Below, one piece after another: positions 42,601 to 63,289 of a stretch of 64,000 nt of DNA. The stretch is from contig CM017573.1 of assembly GCA_007844125.1 (NCBI GenBank), positions 5,663,516-5,727,515 on the forward strand, read 5' to 3'. The notes beneath the pieces are model-generated. The model had not been told where the DNA came from. It was given only the letters and a program-made list of their open reading frames with translations, and did not search any database. The first letter of the stretch is position 1, and the number at the start of each line of letters is the position of its first letter. The position numbers and the translations under genes are program-made. The stretch is from Sinonovacula constricta (taxonomy: Eukaryota; Mollusca; Bivalvia; Cardiida; Solecurtidae).

Positions 42601-43806
42601 TAGGAGTTTTTCAGTATGAAGTGATAACGGAATATTTACTGTGAGTTATATATAATAGTTTGGTTCGAACTGTCTGATACCAACTTTTAGTCCTTGCTCC
42701 GACCGGGAATCGAACCCGCGCGCTTATAATGCGAGCAATCAGGGGCATTACACGTCTACCACTCGACAGAATCGCCCCCAAAAGAACACGCAAACAATAT
42801 TTTTTTACAAATAACTTACGTGTATACTTGTGTAATTTCAGAAATTTTAACAATGCTAGTTTTGATGTTGATTTATCTTCCTTTCGCTTAATAGGCTTCA
42901 ATTCACTTCAAAAATAAACTTGGTAAAAAATAAACAATGCTAGAGTTTGATCGATTTACCTTTTTTATCTTCTAAACCCAATCTTATGTTTACGTTGAAC
43001 ATCCTAACACATTAATGACAGAGAAACTTAACAACTTTCTCTTACAATACAAGTGTTATATACACAACATTTAAATTGCTATGGGAAAGACAAATTAGAT
43101 TTTACTTCCGTATCCTTTAATTAACGCTTAGTTTCATTTTCAAAACATTTAGCACTTAGGAATTCATGGCATATGTTGACCCTTCGCCAACACAATCTAA
43201 ACAATATAAAATAACAGTTACTAAAAATAACTTGAATTCAGGGAAGGATCTTGGGCTAGGGGTGGGGGGGGGGGGCTGGGGAGGTGGTAAACCGATCGGG
43301 TAAAAGTGTAGAGCTGTGAAAACACATACATGTAAGCTTAAAAAATACTAAGCTTTTAAAATAAATTTGGCTGTTGACTGCTTAGGTTGAAGTTAGTGTC
43401 CCTTACTGTATATATTTATATCTAGAATTTACTGCGATAAACTAATATGGATTTAAACCATAAGCCCCCCACCCCCACCCCGTCCCCACCACCAACATTT
43501 TCTGGATCCTTCCCTGATTTAATTTAAGCTGTCCAGTAGCAATGCTAGTTTCGTTTCAATTATTTTACTTCCTTGCGCTTTATTCCACATCATTTCACTT
43601 CTGAAAACATTTAACAGCTACAGGAATTATCTAAACACAGATTATACCCGCAAAATAACATTATATGTTTACATAGAAAGAAACCTGACTAACAACGGCC
43701 TGCACAAGATAAACAATCCAATACACATACCTTTGAACGAGGTTATTGTAATCATATAAAAATACAGGTAATATCCATAACTTAACGCTCTACCAAACAC
43801 AGCCAT
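33551..43806 (-). CDS. Gene C: diverged receptor paralogue, 3' end not found
   Basis: Five exons in the same order as gene A: 43806-43731 signal peptide, 42309-42262 Cys-rich, 39321-39010 extracellular domain (single exon), 37495-37430 linker, 33694-33551 stalk. All have AG/GT borders and phase 1 joins, with the coding frame open for 215 codons plus one base. Differences from A and B: the domain is not split, there is one linker with a Cys, and the stalk contains a coding tandem repeat. No transmembrane or tail exon resembling those of A and B could be found down to 28.1 kb. It may be secreted, may use an unrecognised last exon, or may be broken. The long introns hold LINE debris, MITEs and minisatellites. 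Confidence 0.62.
33730..34003 (+). mobile_element. hAT-like MITE, copy 1
   Basis: Ends with inverted CAGGGG...ATCCA and TGGATCCACCCCTA; TGCAAT occurs on both flanks as a candidate target duplication. The interior (GTAAGGGACCCTAACTTCGA and TTTCACAGCTCTAC) is the reverse complement of that at 43300-43420. Confidence 0.65.
34325..34640 (-). repeat. Hairpin-bearing repeat, copy 7
   Basis: Minus-strand copy. The AACCGGTTT/AGAGCTCT palindromic segment is duplicated (34537-34553 and 34557-34577), a local tandem duplication not seen in the other copies. Confidence 0.65.
34990..36750 (+). pseudogene. Decayed LINE reverse transcriptase fragments
   Basis: Frame-shifted translation gives pieces typical of animal non-LTR reverse transcriptases: IFTPKGYKESS near 35400, then INNGSAQRRYVPG and, in a second copy near 35810-36020, NNGYIDTS, IEHARVITK and EAKISKT. 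These lie just before the first catalytic Asp region, which is damaged. Two copies of the same segment lie in tandem. Many stops and frameshifts. It sits in the gene C intron between stalk and linker. Confidence 0.6.
37430..37495 (-). CDS. Gene C linker exon
   Basis: 66 nt, phase 1-1, acceptor TTCTCATTTAG, donor GTAAGA. Encodes VDDYTIQVQCTGVRNE then SLKTTT. Its TTTG-type end and IQVQC core match linker 1 of gene A. Confidence 0.7.
37740..38665. other. Gene C intron, nothing recognised
   Basis: AT-rich. Frames here are short and have no splice or homology support. There is a small TTAATTAATTAATTAA stretch near 37725-37745. Confidence 0.55.
38670..38995 (+). repeat. Hairpin-bearing repeat, copy 8
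   Basis: Full-length copy ending 15 bp before the gene C domain exon. The palindromes AAAACCGGTTT and the arms GTCGGTCC/ACTGACCG are well kept. Confidence 0.7.
39010..39321 (-). CDS. Gene C extracellular domain exon
   Basis: 312 nt (104 codons), phase 1-1, acceptor TGTTTCATTTCAG, donor GTAGGT. Landmarks in order: EIYLC, SNIKITVNISYT, FICDCILG, VVKLEPS, TEVHVNQTHGVTLRYHKDNN, NDPCLRLIT. Four Cys and several NxS/T sites. It is one continuous exon where A and B have two. The alternation of short beta-type segments suggests a beta sandwich, possibly CUB-like, but no family is recognised. Confidence 0.75.
39455..40320 (-). mobile_element. SINE type 1 with 101-bp tail amplified about seven times
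   Basis: The reverse-strand SINE has a head remnant at about 40165-40320 (B box as GGGATCGAACC, then TATATATA instead of the A box). Its 3' part is repeated about seven times with an exact 101-bp period between 39455 and 40165 (for example 39653, 39754 and 39956 mark equivalent points). The result is a minisatellite born from a SINE tail, inside a gene C intron. Confidence 0.88.
40491..42034. repeat. GC-rich 40-bp minisatellite, about 38 units
   Basis: Unit GGCTATATGCTCGTGTGCTA followed by CGCCTACGGCGACAGCGCCT, with variants (GACGACAGCACC, TCATGTTCTACGCCAACGGT). A partial-unit disruption lies near 41335-41350 and 41490-41505. It is much richer in GC than its surroundings. Because 40 is not a multiple of 3, it reads open through all frames (up to 131 residues) but there is no start, splice or conservation support for coding. 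It lies in the gene C intron between the Cys-rich and domain exons. Confidence 0.95.
42262..42309 (-). CDS. Gene C Cys-rich mini-exon
   Basis: 48 nt, phase 1-1, acceptor TTTGTTTACAG, donor GTATTT. Encodes ECLCDNECSTNGQGNN, matching ECLCQGKCGLQNGTYN of gene B in length and Cys spacing. Confidence 0.68.
42310..43230. other. Gene C first intron with one tRNA-like segment
   Basis: Apart from the element at 42695-42780 nothing is recognised. The paired short frames at 42611-42917 on both strands overlap that element. Confidence 0.55.
42695..42780 (-). repeat. tRNA-like sequence
   Basis: On the minus strand it starts GGGGGCGATTCTGTCGAGTG and has a strong B box (GGGTTCGATTCCCGG) preceded by GCATTATAAGCGCGC. 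Acceptor ends do not pair well and the anticodon arm is unclear. Most likely a tRNA-derived repeat head. Confidence 0.5.
43234..43518 (-). mobile_element. hAT-like MITE, copy 2
   Basis: Inverted ends CAGGGAAGGATC and GGATCCTTCCCTG, each followed inwards by a G-rich or C-rich tract (a run of about 14 G near 43264-43275; CCCCCCACCCCCACCCC near 43465). The interior is the reverse complement of 33800-33960. The flanks TTGAATT and TTTAATT may be a degraded 8-bp duplication. Confidence 0.75.
43731..43806 (-). CDS. Gene C first coding exon (signal peptide)
   Basis: 76 nt from ATG to donor GTATGT, phase 1. Encodes MAVFGRALSYGYYLYFY followed by MITITSFK. The length and the MITIT..FK end match the other three first exons although the middle has diverged. 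Confidence 0.72.
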
Positions 43807-44325
43807 ACCGAAACGCATTTATTGCATATATAACATGTTTTATATCATATACGTATGGTTACATCAGATTTGGAGTTTAAGTCCTTCCGGTTAAGGGGTT
43901 GTGACTCGTATGTCCTCAAGAGATAAAACCATCCTTCGTTACATGAGTATCTAGTGTCGGAAAATAAATTAGGTCTAAAATCAAGGTTTATACATGCTTC
44001 CGGTTGCGACCAAATACGCTGAGATTAAAATTATTAATTTGTTAACACTTCCTCCTTGTAATCTGAATTTAAAATCCCGAGTGCTTCACTGTTTTGCGAA
44101 TGGGTGCGGTAACTTTATCCTGCGATGTTGGGGTGATACAAATAATCTCCGGCAAACATAAGCTGGTACAGGGTCATGAAGCCCGCTCGGAACTAAACTC
44201 AACAACTGTTTAAATATCCATCAGAATTTAACTTAACTACTATTAAAAAATCTATCAAAATTAAACTCAACAATTGTCAAAAATATTTCAGAATTAAGTT
44301 CAACTACTGTGAAGTTATCTATCAG
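43807..44325. other. Upstream of gene C, nothing recognised
   Basis: Probably 5' flank of gene C. A series of TTAACTCAACTACTGT-type repeats begins near 44195 and leads into the next array. Confidence 0.5.
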
Positions 44326-44329
44326 AATT

Positions 44330-44730
44330 ACACTTTTCTTGACAAATAGTAAAGTAAGTGCACCTTTTGTTGACAAATAGTGAAGTTAGTGCACCTTTTA
44401 TAGACAAATAGTGAAGTTAGTGCACCTTTTGTTGACAAATAGTGAAGTTAGTGCACATTTTGTTGACAAATAGTGAAGTTAGTGCACCTTTTGTTGACAA
44501 ATAGTGAAGTTAGTGCACATTTTGTTGACAAATAGTGAAGTTAGTGCACATTTTGTTGACAAATAGTGAAGTTAGTGCACATTTTGTTGACAAATAGTGA
44601 AGTTATTGCATATTTCGGAGACAAATAGTGAAGTTAGTACACATTTTGCTGATAAATAGTGAAGTTTATGCACCTTTTGTTGACAAATAGTGAAGTTAGT
44701 GCACATTTTGTTGACAAATAGTGAATAACA
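44330..44730. repeat. 31-bp tandem repeat, about 13 units
   Basis: Unit TTGACAAATAGTGAAGTTAG plus TGCACCTTTTG or TGCACATTTTG. Regular 31-bp spacing. Confidence 0.95.
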
Positions 44731-44879
44731 AATAAAAGTCAAGTAATGTTTACAAAAAGTTCTAAAACGCAACAACTTTTGATAAACGCGGTTTTAACTC
44801 TTATATCTTTAGAAAAAGTATTTAAAACTTTAGTCTTGTTGACCAAAGAGGGGGGTGTTACAGATAGATATGCTCCATC

Positions 44880-45535
44880 TATTGTTTACAAAAATTTGTT
44901 AAACCAAATTTTGTATTGATTAAAAATATATAAAATCGCAAGATTGTTAACAAAAAGTGGTTACAACTCGACTTTAAATGATTTAAGATATATAAAATGT
45001 AACATCGCACGATTGTTGAAAAAAAGTGAAGACAACGCAACTTTTATTGATTAAAGATGTATTGAATTGAACGTTTGTTAACAAAAAATGGTTACAACGC
45101 AACTTTTATTGATTAAAGATATATAAAATAGAACGATTGTTAACAAAACAAGGTTACAACGCAACTTTTATTGATTTAAGATATATAAAATCGCAGGAGT
45201 GTTAACAAAAAATGGTTACAACGCAACTTTAATTGATCAAAGATACATAAAATTGAACGATTGTTAACAAAAAGGGGTTACAACGCAACTTTTATAGATT
45301 AATGATATATAAACTAGAACGATTGTTAACAAAAATGGTTACAACGCAACTTTTAATGATTAGAAATATATAAAACCGAACCATTGTTTAACAAAAAGTG
45401 GTTACAACGCAAACTTTTATTGATTAAAAATATATAAAATTGTACGAGTGTTAACAAAAGGTGGTTACAACACAACTTTTATTGATTGAAGATACATAAA
45501 ATCCAACGATTGTTTAACAAAAATGGGGTTAGAAA
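44880..45535. repeat. ~62-bp tandem repeat, about 10 units
   Basis: Unit contains GATTGTTAACAAAAAGTGGT, TACAACGCAACTTTTATTGA and TTAAAGATATATAAAA. Adjacent to the 31-bp array and exactly about twice its period; both contain a short GTTxACAAA core, so they may share origin. Confidence 0.9.
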
Positions 45536-46111
45536 ACAATATTTATCGAGAAAAAAAGAGGATTAACCTATCTTTGTCAGCATAAATAGTCAAGATGACA
45601 CTGTTCCGAATATAAACAAAATTATTTAACATTTAACTTATTCTGCTAATAGAAGATATGACTTGGCCCTTATCAACAATACGGTTATCGTTTAATTATT
45701 GAGCGTCTTATTTTTGGCCTTTCCGATAACCAAGTTGTCTGCCGTTGAGTACTCTTCAAATGCGCATGCGCACTCGCGCTGATTTAACGTCTGGGACATA
45801 AACAGAAATTTGATCAGCAAGTGACATGGAAAGTTGATTATAGAAAGAAACAAAACTGAAATCAAAATCGCCGAAGTTTCCTGTATAGTTAATGGTGTTT
45901 ATCTCGGGAGGTTGGTAAAAAAAAAAAGATTTTTTTTTTTTATCTTTTTTTTTTATTTTACTTTTTTGCATAGAAATATTACTATCTGTACACATAAAGT
46001 TTAACTGGGGTATAATGTATATATAGTCATATTGTAATATAAAAAATCATTAAGATTTACTGTGATATAAGGTTTTCTAACACTTTTCTCTTTGTTGTTG
46101 ATGTTGTTGTT

Positions 46112-46166
46112 TTTTGTTGTTTTGGTTTTGTTTTGTTTTTTGTTTTGTTTTGTTTTGTTTTGTTTT
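46112..46166. repeat. (TTTTG)n tract
   Basis: GTTTTGTTTTG repeats preceding the candidate plus-strand exon. Confidence 0.9.
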
Positions 46167-46339
46167 GGAAAAAGAAGTAACTCACATTAACCTATGTATT
46201 ACCGAATTTACCTTTTCTTCTACGATTTCCTGTATGAAGAATTTCCTACACGCGCGTATTTTGTTTAAAATAATCATGTTTTATATGTGTTATTTTTAGT
46301 CTGTTTTGTGCTATTTTGTGTAAAAAAAAATTATTTCAG

Positions 46340-46561
46340 TCTCGGCATAGGCCTTCTACAGAAGTGTCACCTGTGAACAACAAACATGTTGTTTACATTC
46401 CATATGAAAACAATAGAATACATTTGGATTATCATAACAAAAGGGCGTACGTTTCCGAAGATCCCCGAAGTCCATTTTCGTCGAGTTACGGACACACCCG
46501 AAAAAATCCGGAAAGTACTAGATGGAATTACTTAATGAATCTTAAGCATATGAATGTGTGA
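46340..46561 (+). CDS. Candidate last exon of an unseen plus-strand gene
   Basis: Acceptor AATTATTTCAG followed by 222 nt open to TGA. It encodes a Tyr/Pro/Asn-rich stretch (HVVYIPYENN, HLDYHNKRAYVSEDP, SSSYGHTRKN). AATAAA follows two bases after the stop. Composition resembles a cytoplasmic tail with several Tyr. No upstream exon on this strand was found, and the phase of the join is unknown. Confidence 0.35.
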   Translation, partial: SRHRPSTEVSPVNNKHVVYIPYENNRIHLDYHNKRAYVSEDPRSPFSSSYGHTRKNPESTRWNYLMNLKHMNV

Positions 46562-46689
46562 AAATAAATATGAGTTGCGTGGAGAAATAAATGTAGAAAT
46601 ATCGACATGTAGTTATGATTCATTGAAGCATGTGTTTGTGTCGTGTGTGTGTTTTATCCTTGCAAACAAAGCTTTATTATTACGATCAT

Positions 46690-46718
46690 TTTCACTATTA
46701 TTATTATTATTATTATTA

Positions 46719-46785
<67 letters not shown>
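46690..46785. repeat. (ATT)n microsatellite
   Basis: About 30 units, one interruption (ATC). Gives poly-Ile, poly-Leu and poly-Asn frames, all artefacts. On the minus strand it reads (TAA)n directly after the frame at 47276-46800, like the 3' end of some LINEs. Confidence 0.95.
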
Positions 46786-46786
<1 letters not shown>

Positions 46787-46799
46787 GGCAAACGTGTAC

Positions 46800-47276
46800 C
46801 TATACAATTAAGATATGAGACATTGCGATAACAGGATGTGCAATCCTCGTTTTCGGTCGCGGAGAATAGTGTAGTGTGACATTGCACACAATCCAAGGCA
46901 ATCGGAACTCCTCGGGTAATTCCGTCCTGGGGACCATCATCCCTCGGATGTATCTGGTGCAGTAATACTTAACGAAATCACGATCGTTTTGTTCGCCGGA
47001 AGTTGGAAGAAGAATATGCCTAAGTAGTTCGCACAAAACATAAACACTGCCATCGTTTGACAGCTGCGTGTCTGCTGCGCTGGGTAAATTAAAATCGGAC
47101 GATTTAAGTTTGAAAGCCATAAAGTGAAGATTTACAGGCATCGTACTATAGTGAACTGTCATCCGAGCTGCCATCTTTGTTTTGACGTCTGTCACAAAAG
47201 AAGTCTCATTTAGGGAAGGGGCCGAGGTAATCCGACTACCTACATACATCCGAGAGATGATTCGTGAATTATCCAA
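46800..47276 (-). other. 158-codon open frame, unidentified
   Basis: The longest frame in non-repetitive sequence. It starts MDNSRIISRMYVGSRI and includes DRDFVKYYCTRYIRGMMVP and PEEFRLPWIVCNVT. About 385 bp of it are missing in copy A. The frame ends 15 bp before a (TAA)n tract, so it could be the 3' end of a 5'-truncated LINE or a domesticated exon. No motif recognised. Confidence 0.35.
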
Positions 47277-47289
47277 GGTGTTCCGAATG

Positions 47290-48850
47290 AATCCATGGGT
47301 CTTGTGAAAATAAATTTTGTTGACTCTTTATCCTTCACACCCATGGTTCACTTTGAGTCTGATTAAAAGGTGATACACCTACTTTGACGTTTTAAGTGAC
47401 TTGGGCTACAATTTAGTTAAATTTTCTTCACTTTTGTCATGGGTCAAATTTTGTGAAGGATTCGTGATTTATCTATTTTGTTGAGCGCTTATGATAATAT
47501 AGCGTCCATATTCAAACACAAAGTCCGTAATCGGAAAAAGAAATCTAAACATCAAACGACGCTTGTGTTAATAAAACAGATAGTGGGATAAATAGAATAC
47601 TAGTTTGGGGTTGAATAATGTAAATGATATCACACAAGTCGCTAAAACTTGATCGTTCGACAAGCCTCGCGAATTGGAGTCCATTGGTGAAATTGTTAGT
47701 TAATATCCGAGGTATTCTAAACAGTATGTAGGTCCTTTTATTTGAAATATTTTGACTTCATCGCCTGTTCTTTTGTAGATAATGCTGTTAATCGGGGAAC
47801 ATTATTTAAAGCACTATGGTGAAATAGAAATTGACTAATTGTTAGTTAATATCCGAGGTATTCCAAACAGTAGGTAGGTCCTTTTAGTTGGAATTCTTGG
47901 ACTTTATCGCCTGTTCTTTTGTAGATATTGTAATTTAAAAGAAGTAAAATTTCTTTCTTGTGCATAAATATAAGCTTGCAATCTATTTATATTCTTATAG
48001 AGATTTCTTATTTTTAAAAAGAAAATGAGAGTGTTTGTTGATGATCACAAGCATGTCAGAAAAGTCAACATACACTCCAATGATAATAAACATAAAAACC
48101 GAGTAAAATAAATGAAAGGACCTACTTGAATTAAGGGATTATTCAGGGGAGACTTTTCATTAATGTCTTTCAATAGGTTTGTTTCTGCCTAGAGTGATAT
48201 TCTCTATTTATCCTATTACATTGGACATTAGCTAAATAAAACTAGGCGAGATAACAATTGCTTCATCAAACATGTGATAAACATTTCACGTGCATCCAGC
48301 CGTACTAATTTTTAAATGAATCTGAGCCGCACGTGGAGATGGAGACGTCGCCAAATCGTAGATTAAACTAGATATTCAGGTACGACACAGCTTGAAAAAA
48401 TGAGTGTAGAATAAGTTAAATCCTTTTCTTATTGTGTGAGTGTGTTGTTTTTGTTGTTGTTGTTTCTAGTGTTTCTTTTGGTTTTGCTGTTGTTTTTGTT
48501 TGTAGTTGTTTTGTGTTTTTTGTGCTGTTTTGTTACTTTTTGTATGTTGTTTTGGGGTGTGTGTTTTTGTTGTTGTTGTTGTTTGGTGAATTATAACATG
48601 CCTTCACGTTAGTTGAATTAAATTTCTTTGAAAAATTATGTTATTTAACGGATTCAGATAGTGAGATTATAGAATGTACAATTGCAATAGCTTTTCATCG
48701 ATTTCCTTCACGACTAACAGTAATAAAACTTAATCTAGTGGGACACCTTAATGCATCAATTTATTCTACACATGAATAGGATTCTATAACTATTTACACT
48801 GTTTTCTTTGGTTCTTTTTTTTAAATTCTAAATACCATACGCACATTATT
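47290..48850. other. Copy B equivalent of 8746-10440, no gene seen
   Basis: Contains the two ~150-bp tandem units (47690-47940) and a shorter TG-rich tract (48430-48590). Copy A has about 130 bp near 10150-10290 that are absent here. Confidence 0.75.
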
Positions 48851-49245
48851 TTTCAATTACGTCACTCCTTTCTTGTTTTGACGTCATAACTAATAAACGT
48901 CAGCGCTTGGACATTACTTTTTTCAATGACGTCACTACTTTCGTCATGACTTGTCAAACAAAACATCAGCGCTTAGACATGTTTAATTCAAAAAGATCTT
49001 TTCATTGCTTGGATTAGAGAAGTGCGAGGTTAGAGTTCTGTTAAATCGGTTTAAGCACTCCAATCGGTCCCTTTTTGCGGACTGACCGTTCCAAGGCAGT
49101 GACTGTTGGATTCGCTCTGTTGGATACCACATTTTGTTCTTACTTTTGCATCTTGGCTTGTGGATACCTTTCTCCTGTGGCTTTGCAAATGTTTGTATAT
49201 ATTGCAATGCTGATAGGAATGTGTCAAATTTCTAGTTATAATGTG
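48850..49245 (+). repeat. Hairpin-bearing repeat, copy 9
   Basis: Counterpart of 10450-10830. The internal hydrophobic frame reads LSPVALQMFVYIAMLIGM here and is interrupted differently in A, arguing against coding. Confidence 0.75.
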
Positions 49246-49749
49246 ATGCTGCGTCGAATCACCTTCTATTAAGATTCAGGGACTCACTTTTGTTGTGTTT
49301 TTTTTTATAAAGCCAACCAAGGAACAGCAAAATATTGTTATTAACAGTGCTCCAGATAAGCATCGTTTTATCGTTTTTATGAATTGATTTTGATGTAAAG
49401 CGAATTGAAGTTAACATTCGTAATAAAACGATTTGTGGAAGTAGAAAACGATTTACAATCGATTTTCTCGTCGTTTTGATTACAGTATAATTATCAAGGT
49501 AGAAATGTATATAGACACCGTTTGGGTCAAAACTTACAGGGTAAAAGATACTGGTGCACCGTTTAGTCGATAAAATAAGAATTAAGCTGTAAAATCATGA
49601 TGTGCTAGGGTAAAAATCACCCTGTATAATTAGTGCAATGGCTGCTTCTAGGAAAGGGAGAGTTTGTACAATTATTACAATTGTAGTCTTCGTCTTCTGC
49701 AAACCAGCAAGAGAGAATTACTAATTGCAGCTGTTGTATTTAGTCTCAT

Positions 49750-50490
49750 AAGAAGTATTCTATCAAAATACAGCCGCGCCAACTTTTGTAGCCCGAATAC
49801 TGGTCGGATATTTAACTGTTTGTCAAAAAATCTTGTAATAAAAACTAATTGACAAAAAATTATCTTGAGCACTCTATTAAAAGATTTACAATTATTATGC
49901 TTTAAACGTATATCCAGTAACGAATTGTATAAATAGGCGCATGGGGAACCGGACAAATAACAGAATAGAGCATATAAATAATTGACAGGTAATGATACAG
50001 CAACATTCTAAACTAAAAACTACTTTTATTTTCATATTCACAAAAGTTAAATAAAAACCGGAATTCAATGTATGAAAGTGCCGCACTTTACTTGTTTATG
50101 AAACAACAAGGCGCCATCTGTAGGACTTTTTCCTGGACTGATTACATGTAGACGCCGCACAGGAGAGCGGCGATAATGAAAGTCTCCTAACGAACAGGGA
50201 TATATGACTTGCAGTGCCACAAGAACTCAAGAACGTGTTCAAAATTCTCATTGTTACCAAATCAGTCCTAAACGGTGTAAATATGAAAAACTTTCAAAGA
50301 ACCTAAGACATATGACTTACTGCATTGCCTCAAAACATCTGGGTTTTTTTGAAAATCATTTTGCTTCTCATCCAGTCTGATTTGGTATAAAATACCCTTT
50401 TTACCTTACGTCTTCGAAATTTTCTTTGTTGCCAGTACAGTCTGTACAGGTATAAGAATGAAAAAAATGGACAAAAGATATATGTCTTAC
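49750..50490. repeat. Composite dispersed repeat, copy 3
   Basis: Counterpart of 11290-11990, with one more terminal ~110-bp unit piece near 50200-50240. Confidence 0.65.
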
Positions 50491-50494
50491 AATG

Positions 50495-61178
<10,684 letters not shown>

Positions 61179-61389
61179 GTCCGAAAGTGGTGTGTTCTAC
61201 ATCTGCAGTTATTGTATTCTGTTGAAAATTCTTCCTTCTCAGAGAACAATAGTCTTTCCTTCACATTTTGTCGGACTCGCAAGACAATAGATAGTTTTTT
61301 CAGAAATAAATTTTATACAAATCATCACCATTGTCGCCATTTAATTTCCTTTGTCATTTATTTATATTTTTAAAATAGTACATTTGCTA

Positions 61390-61770
61390 TGCGACACGAT
61401 GTCACTACTTTCGCCATAACTTATAAAAAAGAATCCGCGCTTGGCCATTTTGCATTCAAATAGAACGGTTTTCTTTTCATTGCTTGCATTTGAGAAACCC
61501 ATCAGGAAATCCGAGGTTAGAGCTCTGTAGAACCGGTTTAAGCACCCCAGTCGGTGATACTGTCCACTGACCGTTCCAAGGCGGTAATTATCGGGTTGGC
61601 TCTTTTCGGTAAATGACTCAGAACGACTTTGTTCTTACGTTTTGATTAGCTTGCATGTGAAATACATATTTGCCCTTTGCCTTTTTTAGAGTTCAGTATA
61701 TGTTTCAACGCTTATGGGCCTTTGTCATATATTCTTATTGTATTATATTCAGTAAGGTTTACCGATACCA
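61390..61770 (+). repeat. Hairpin-bearing repeat, copy 12
   Basis: Full copy upstream of the gene B first exon, with AGAGCTCT, AACCGGTTT, GTCGGTGATAC and ACTGACCGTTCCAAGG; the left hairpin arm is damaged. Confidence 0.65.
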
Positions 61771-62771
61771 ATTTTATAAGATTAACTTAATATGTTTTAA
61801 TTCAGTTTTAGCAAAGGATATGATTATATTTTTTATAATTATTTGATATTATATTGAATTAAATATTTGTATATTAAACGATTTAATATTTACGTCTTTT
61901 AATAATAATAGTAGAAGGCCTTGATTGTTTTCATGTTCACCTTGTGAAAAAAAACTATTATGGATGTTTTGTACCATTCTAAACCGTTACAGATTTTTCT
62001 TTGTGTGCTGTCTTTTTAATGAAATGAAGATGAAGTCATCAGACATCTTTATATAGCATAAAAGCAATGTGCATGTATTTAGGTTCCAAGTCGACTCATC
62101 TGTGCAGATTATAAGATTAAGTTTTATATTTATTTTTTATATTTTGTAATAAACATATCGACATAAATATACCGCCCGTTGAAATAAGTCCAATTGTTGG
62201 CGACACGCTGGAGCACAAGGCCTATATAATGGAATGCACAATGAAATTTGTACACGGGGAATGTCTGTTTTGCGGACTTTCATAACCCTGAAAAAATAAG
62301 GGTTCTAATTTGGTAAACAGTGTGTGTTTTTTTTTTTATTATTCATTTTTATGTTTTGTCTTTTTGATATTTATTTTGGTTTATTTATTTTGTCATTAAA
62401 ATGTCTAAATTTCGAACGTTTTTGTACACGGATTCTCCGTACGCCTTACATATTTCATGCTTAGGTAAGTAGCTAGGAATGCTTCTCGGTACGCCCTTCG
62501 ATGTTCCGACTCCATGTTAACAAAGGGAGATTATCTATTATTAGCAGCTAAACAGCCCAAAGACAAAACTAGCCTGAAATATGCTTGGAGTGTTTTGGGG
62601 AAATAGTTTTGAAATTGGAATTGTTATGAAATTGGGATCAGAGGATTCAAAATATAAGCCCTAAACCGTAGAGTTTTCAAAAGATATTATTCGATTTGGA
62701 TGATCATTAATAAACATGCAACACACGAATAAAGCATTTATAACATGCCTGAAGTATTCTTGTATATGTTC

Positions 62772-63283
62772 TGTACCAGAAATGGTAGCGCAATCGGTAA
62801 AGCGTCGGCTCCAGGTAAGGGAGGCCACGGTTTCGATCCCGTGACGCAACATAAGTCGTAAAGAAGGTAGTGGTATAGCTCCCTAGCTAACGCTCAAGCA
62901 AATATAAGGGTATTTCAACGACTGGTCTGCCCGGTGTCAGGATGTGACCGGTTGAGATGTCATGCCAGGCCTTCACGAAATGCCATACATAGTGAAGGCA
63001 GCACTATATCTGCTTCAAGTAGACACTGTCTCCAGGTGACTGAAATACTGTTTGTGGGACGATAAACCCAATAAACAAACATGATATACACAGTGAAGGC
63101 AGTTATATATCAGCTTCAAGTGGAAACCAGTCTCCAGATAACTGAAATCCTCTAAGTGGGATGATAAACCCAATAAACAAACATGTTATACACAGTGAAG
63201 GCAGCACTATATCTGCTTCAAGTGGACACCGTCTCCAGATAACTGAAATACTGTTGGTGGGACGATTAACCCAATAAACAAAC
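62772..63283 (+). mobile_element. SINE type 1 with triplicated 3' part (B)
   Basis: Same architecture as 29692-30205: head with GGTTTCGATCCCGTG and three ~100-bp tail units, so the triplication predates the A/B duplication. Confidence 0.85.
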
Positions 63284-63289
63284 GGAGAT

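Noticed and set aside
45756..45995. Minus-strand frame ending ISVYVPDVKSARVRMRI
   Set aside because: Half is poly-Lys/Phe from A/T runs; no clear acceptor in phase and no copy to compare. Kept out for lack of support.
46554..46896. Poly-Leu, poly-Ile and poly-Asn proteins
   Set aside because: Microsatellite (ATT)n translated in different frames.
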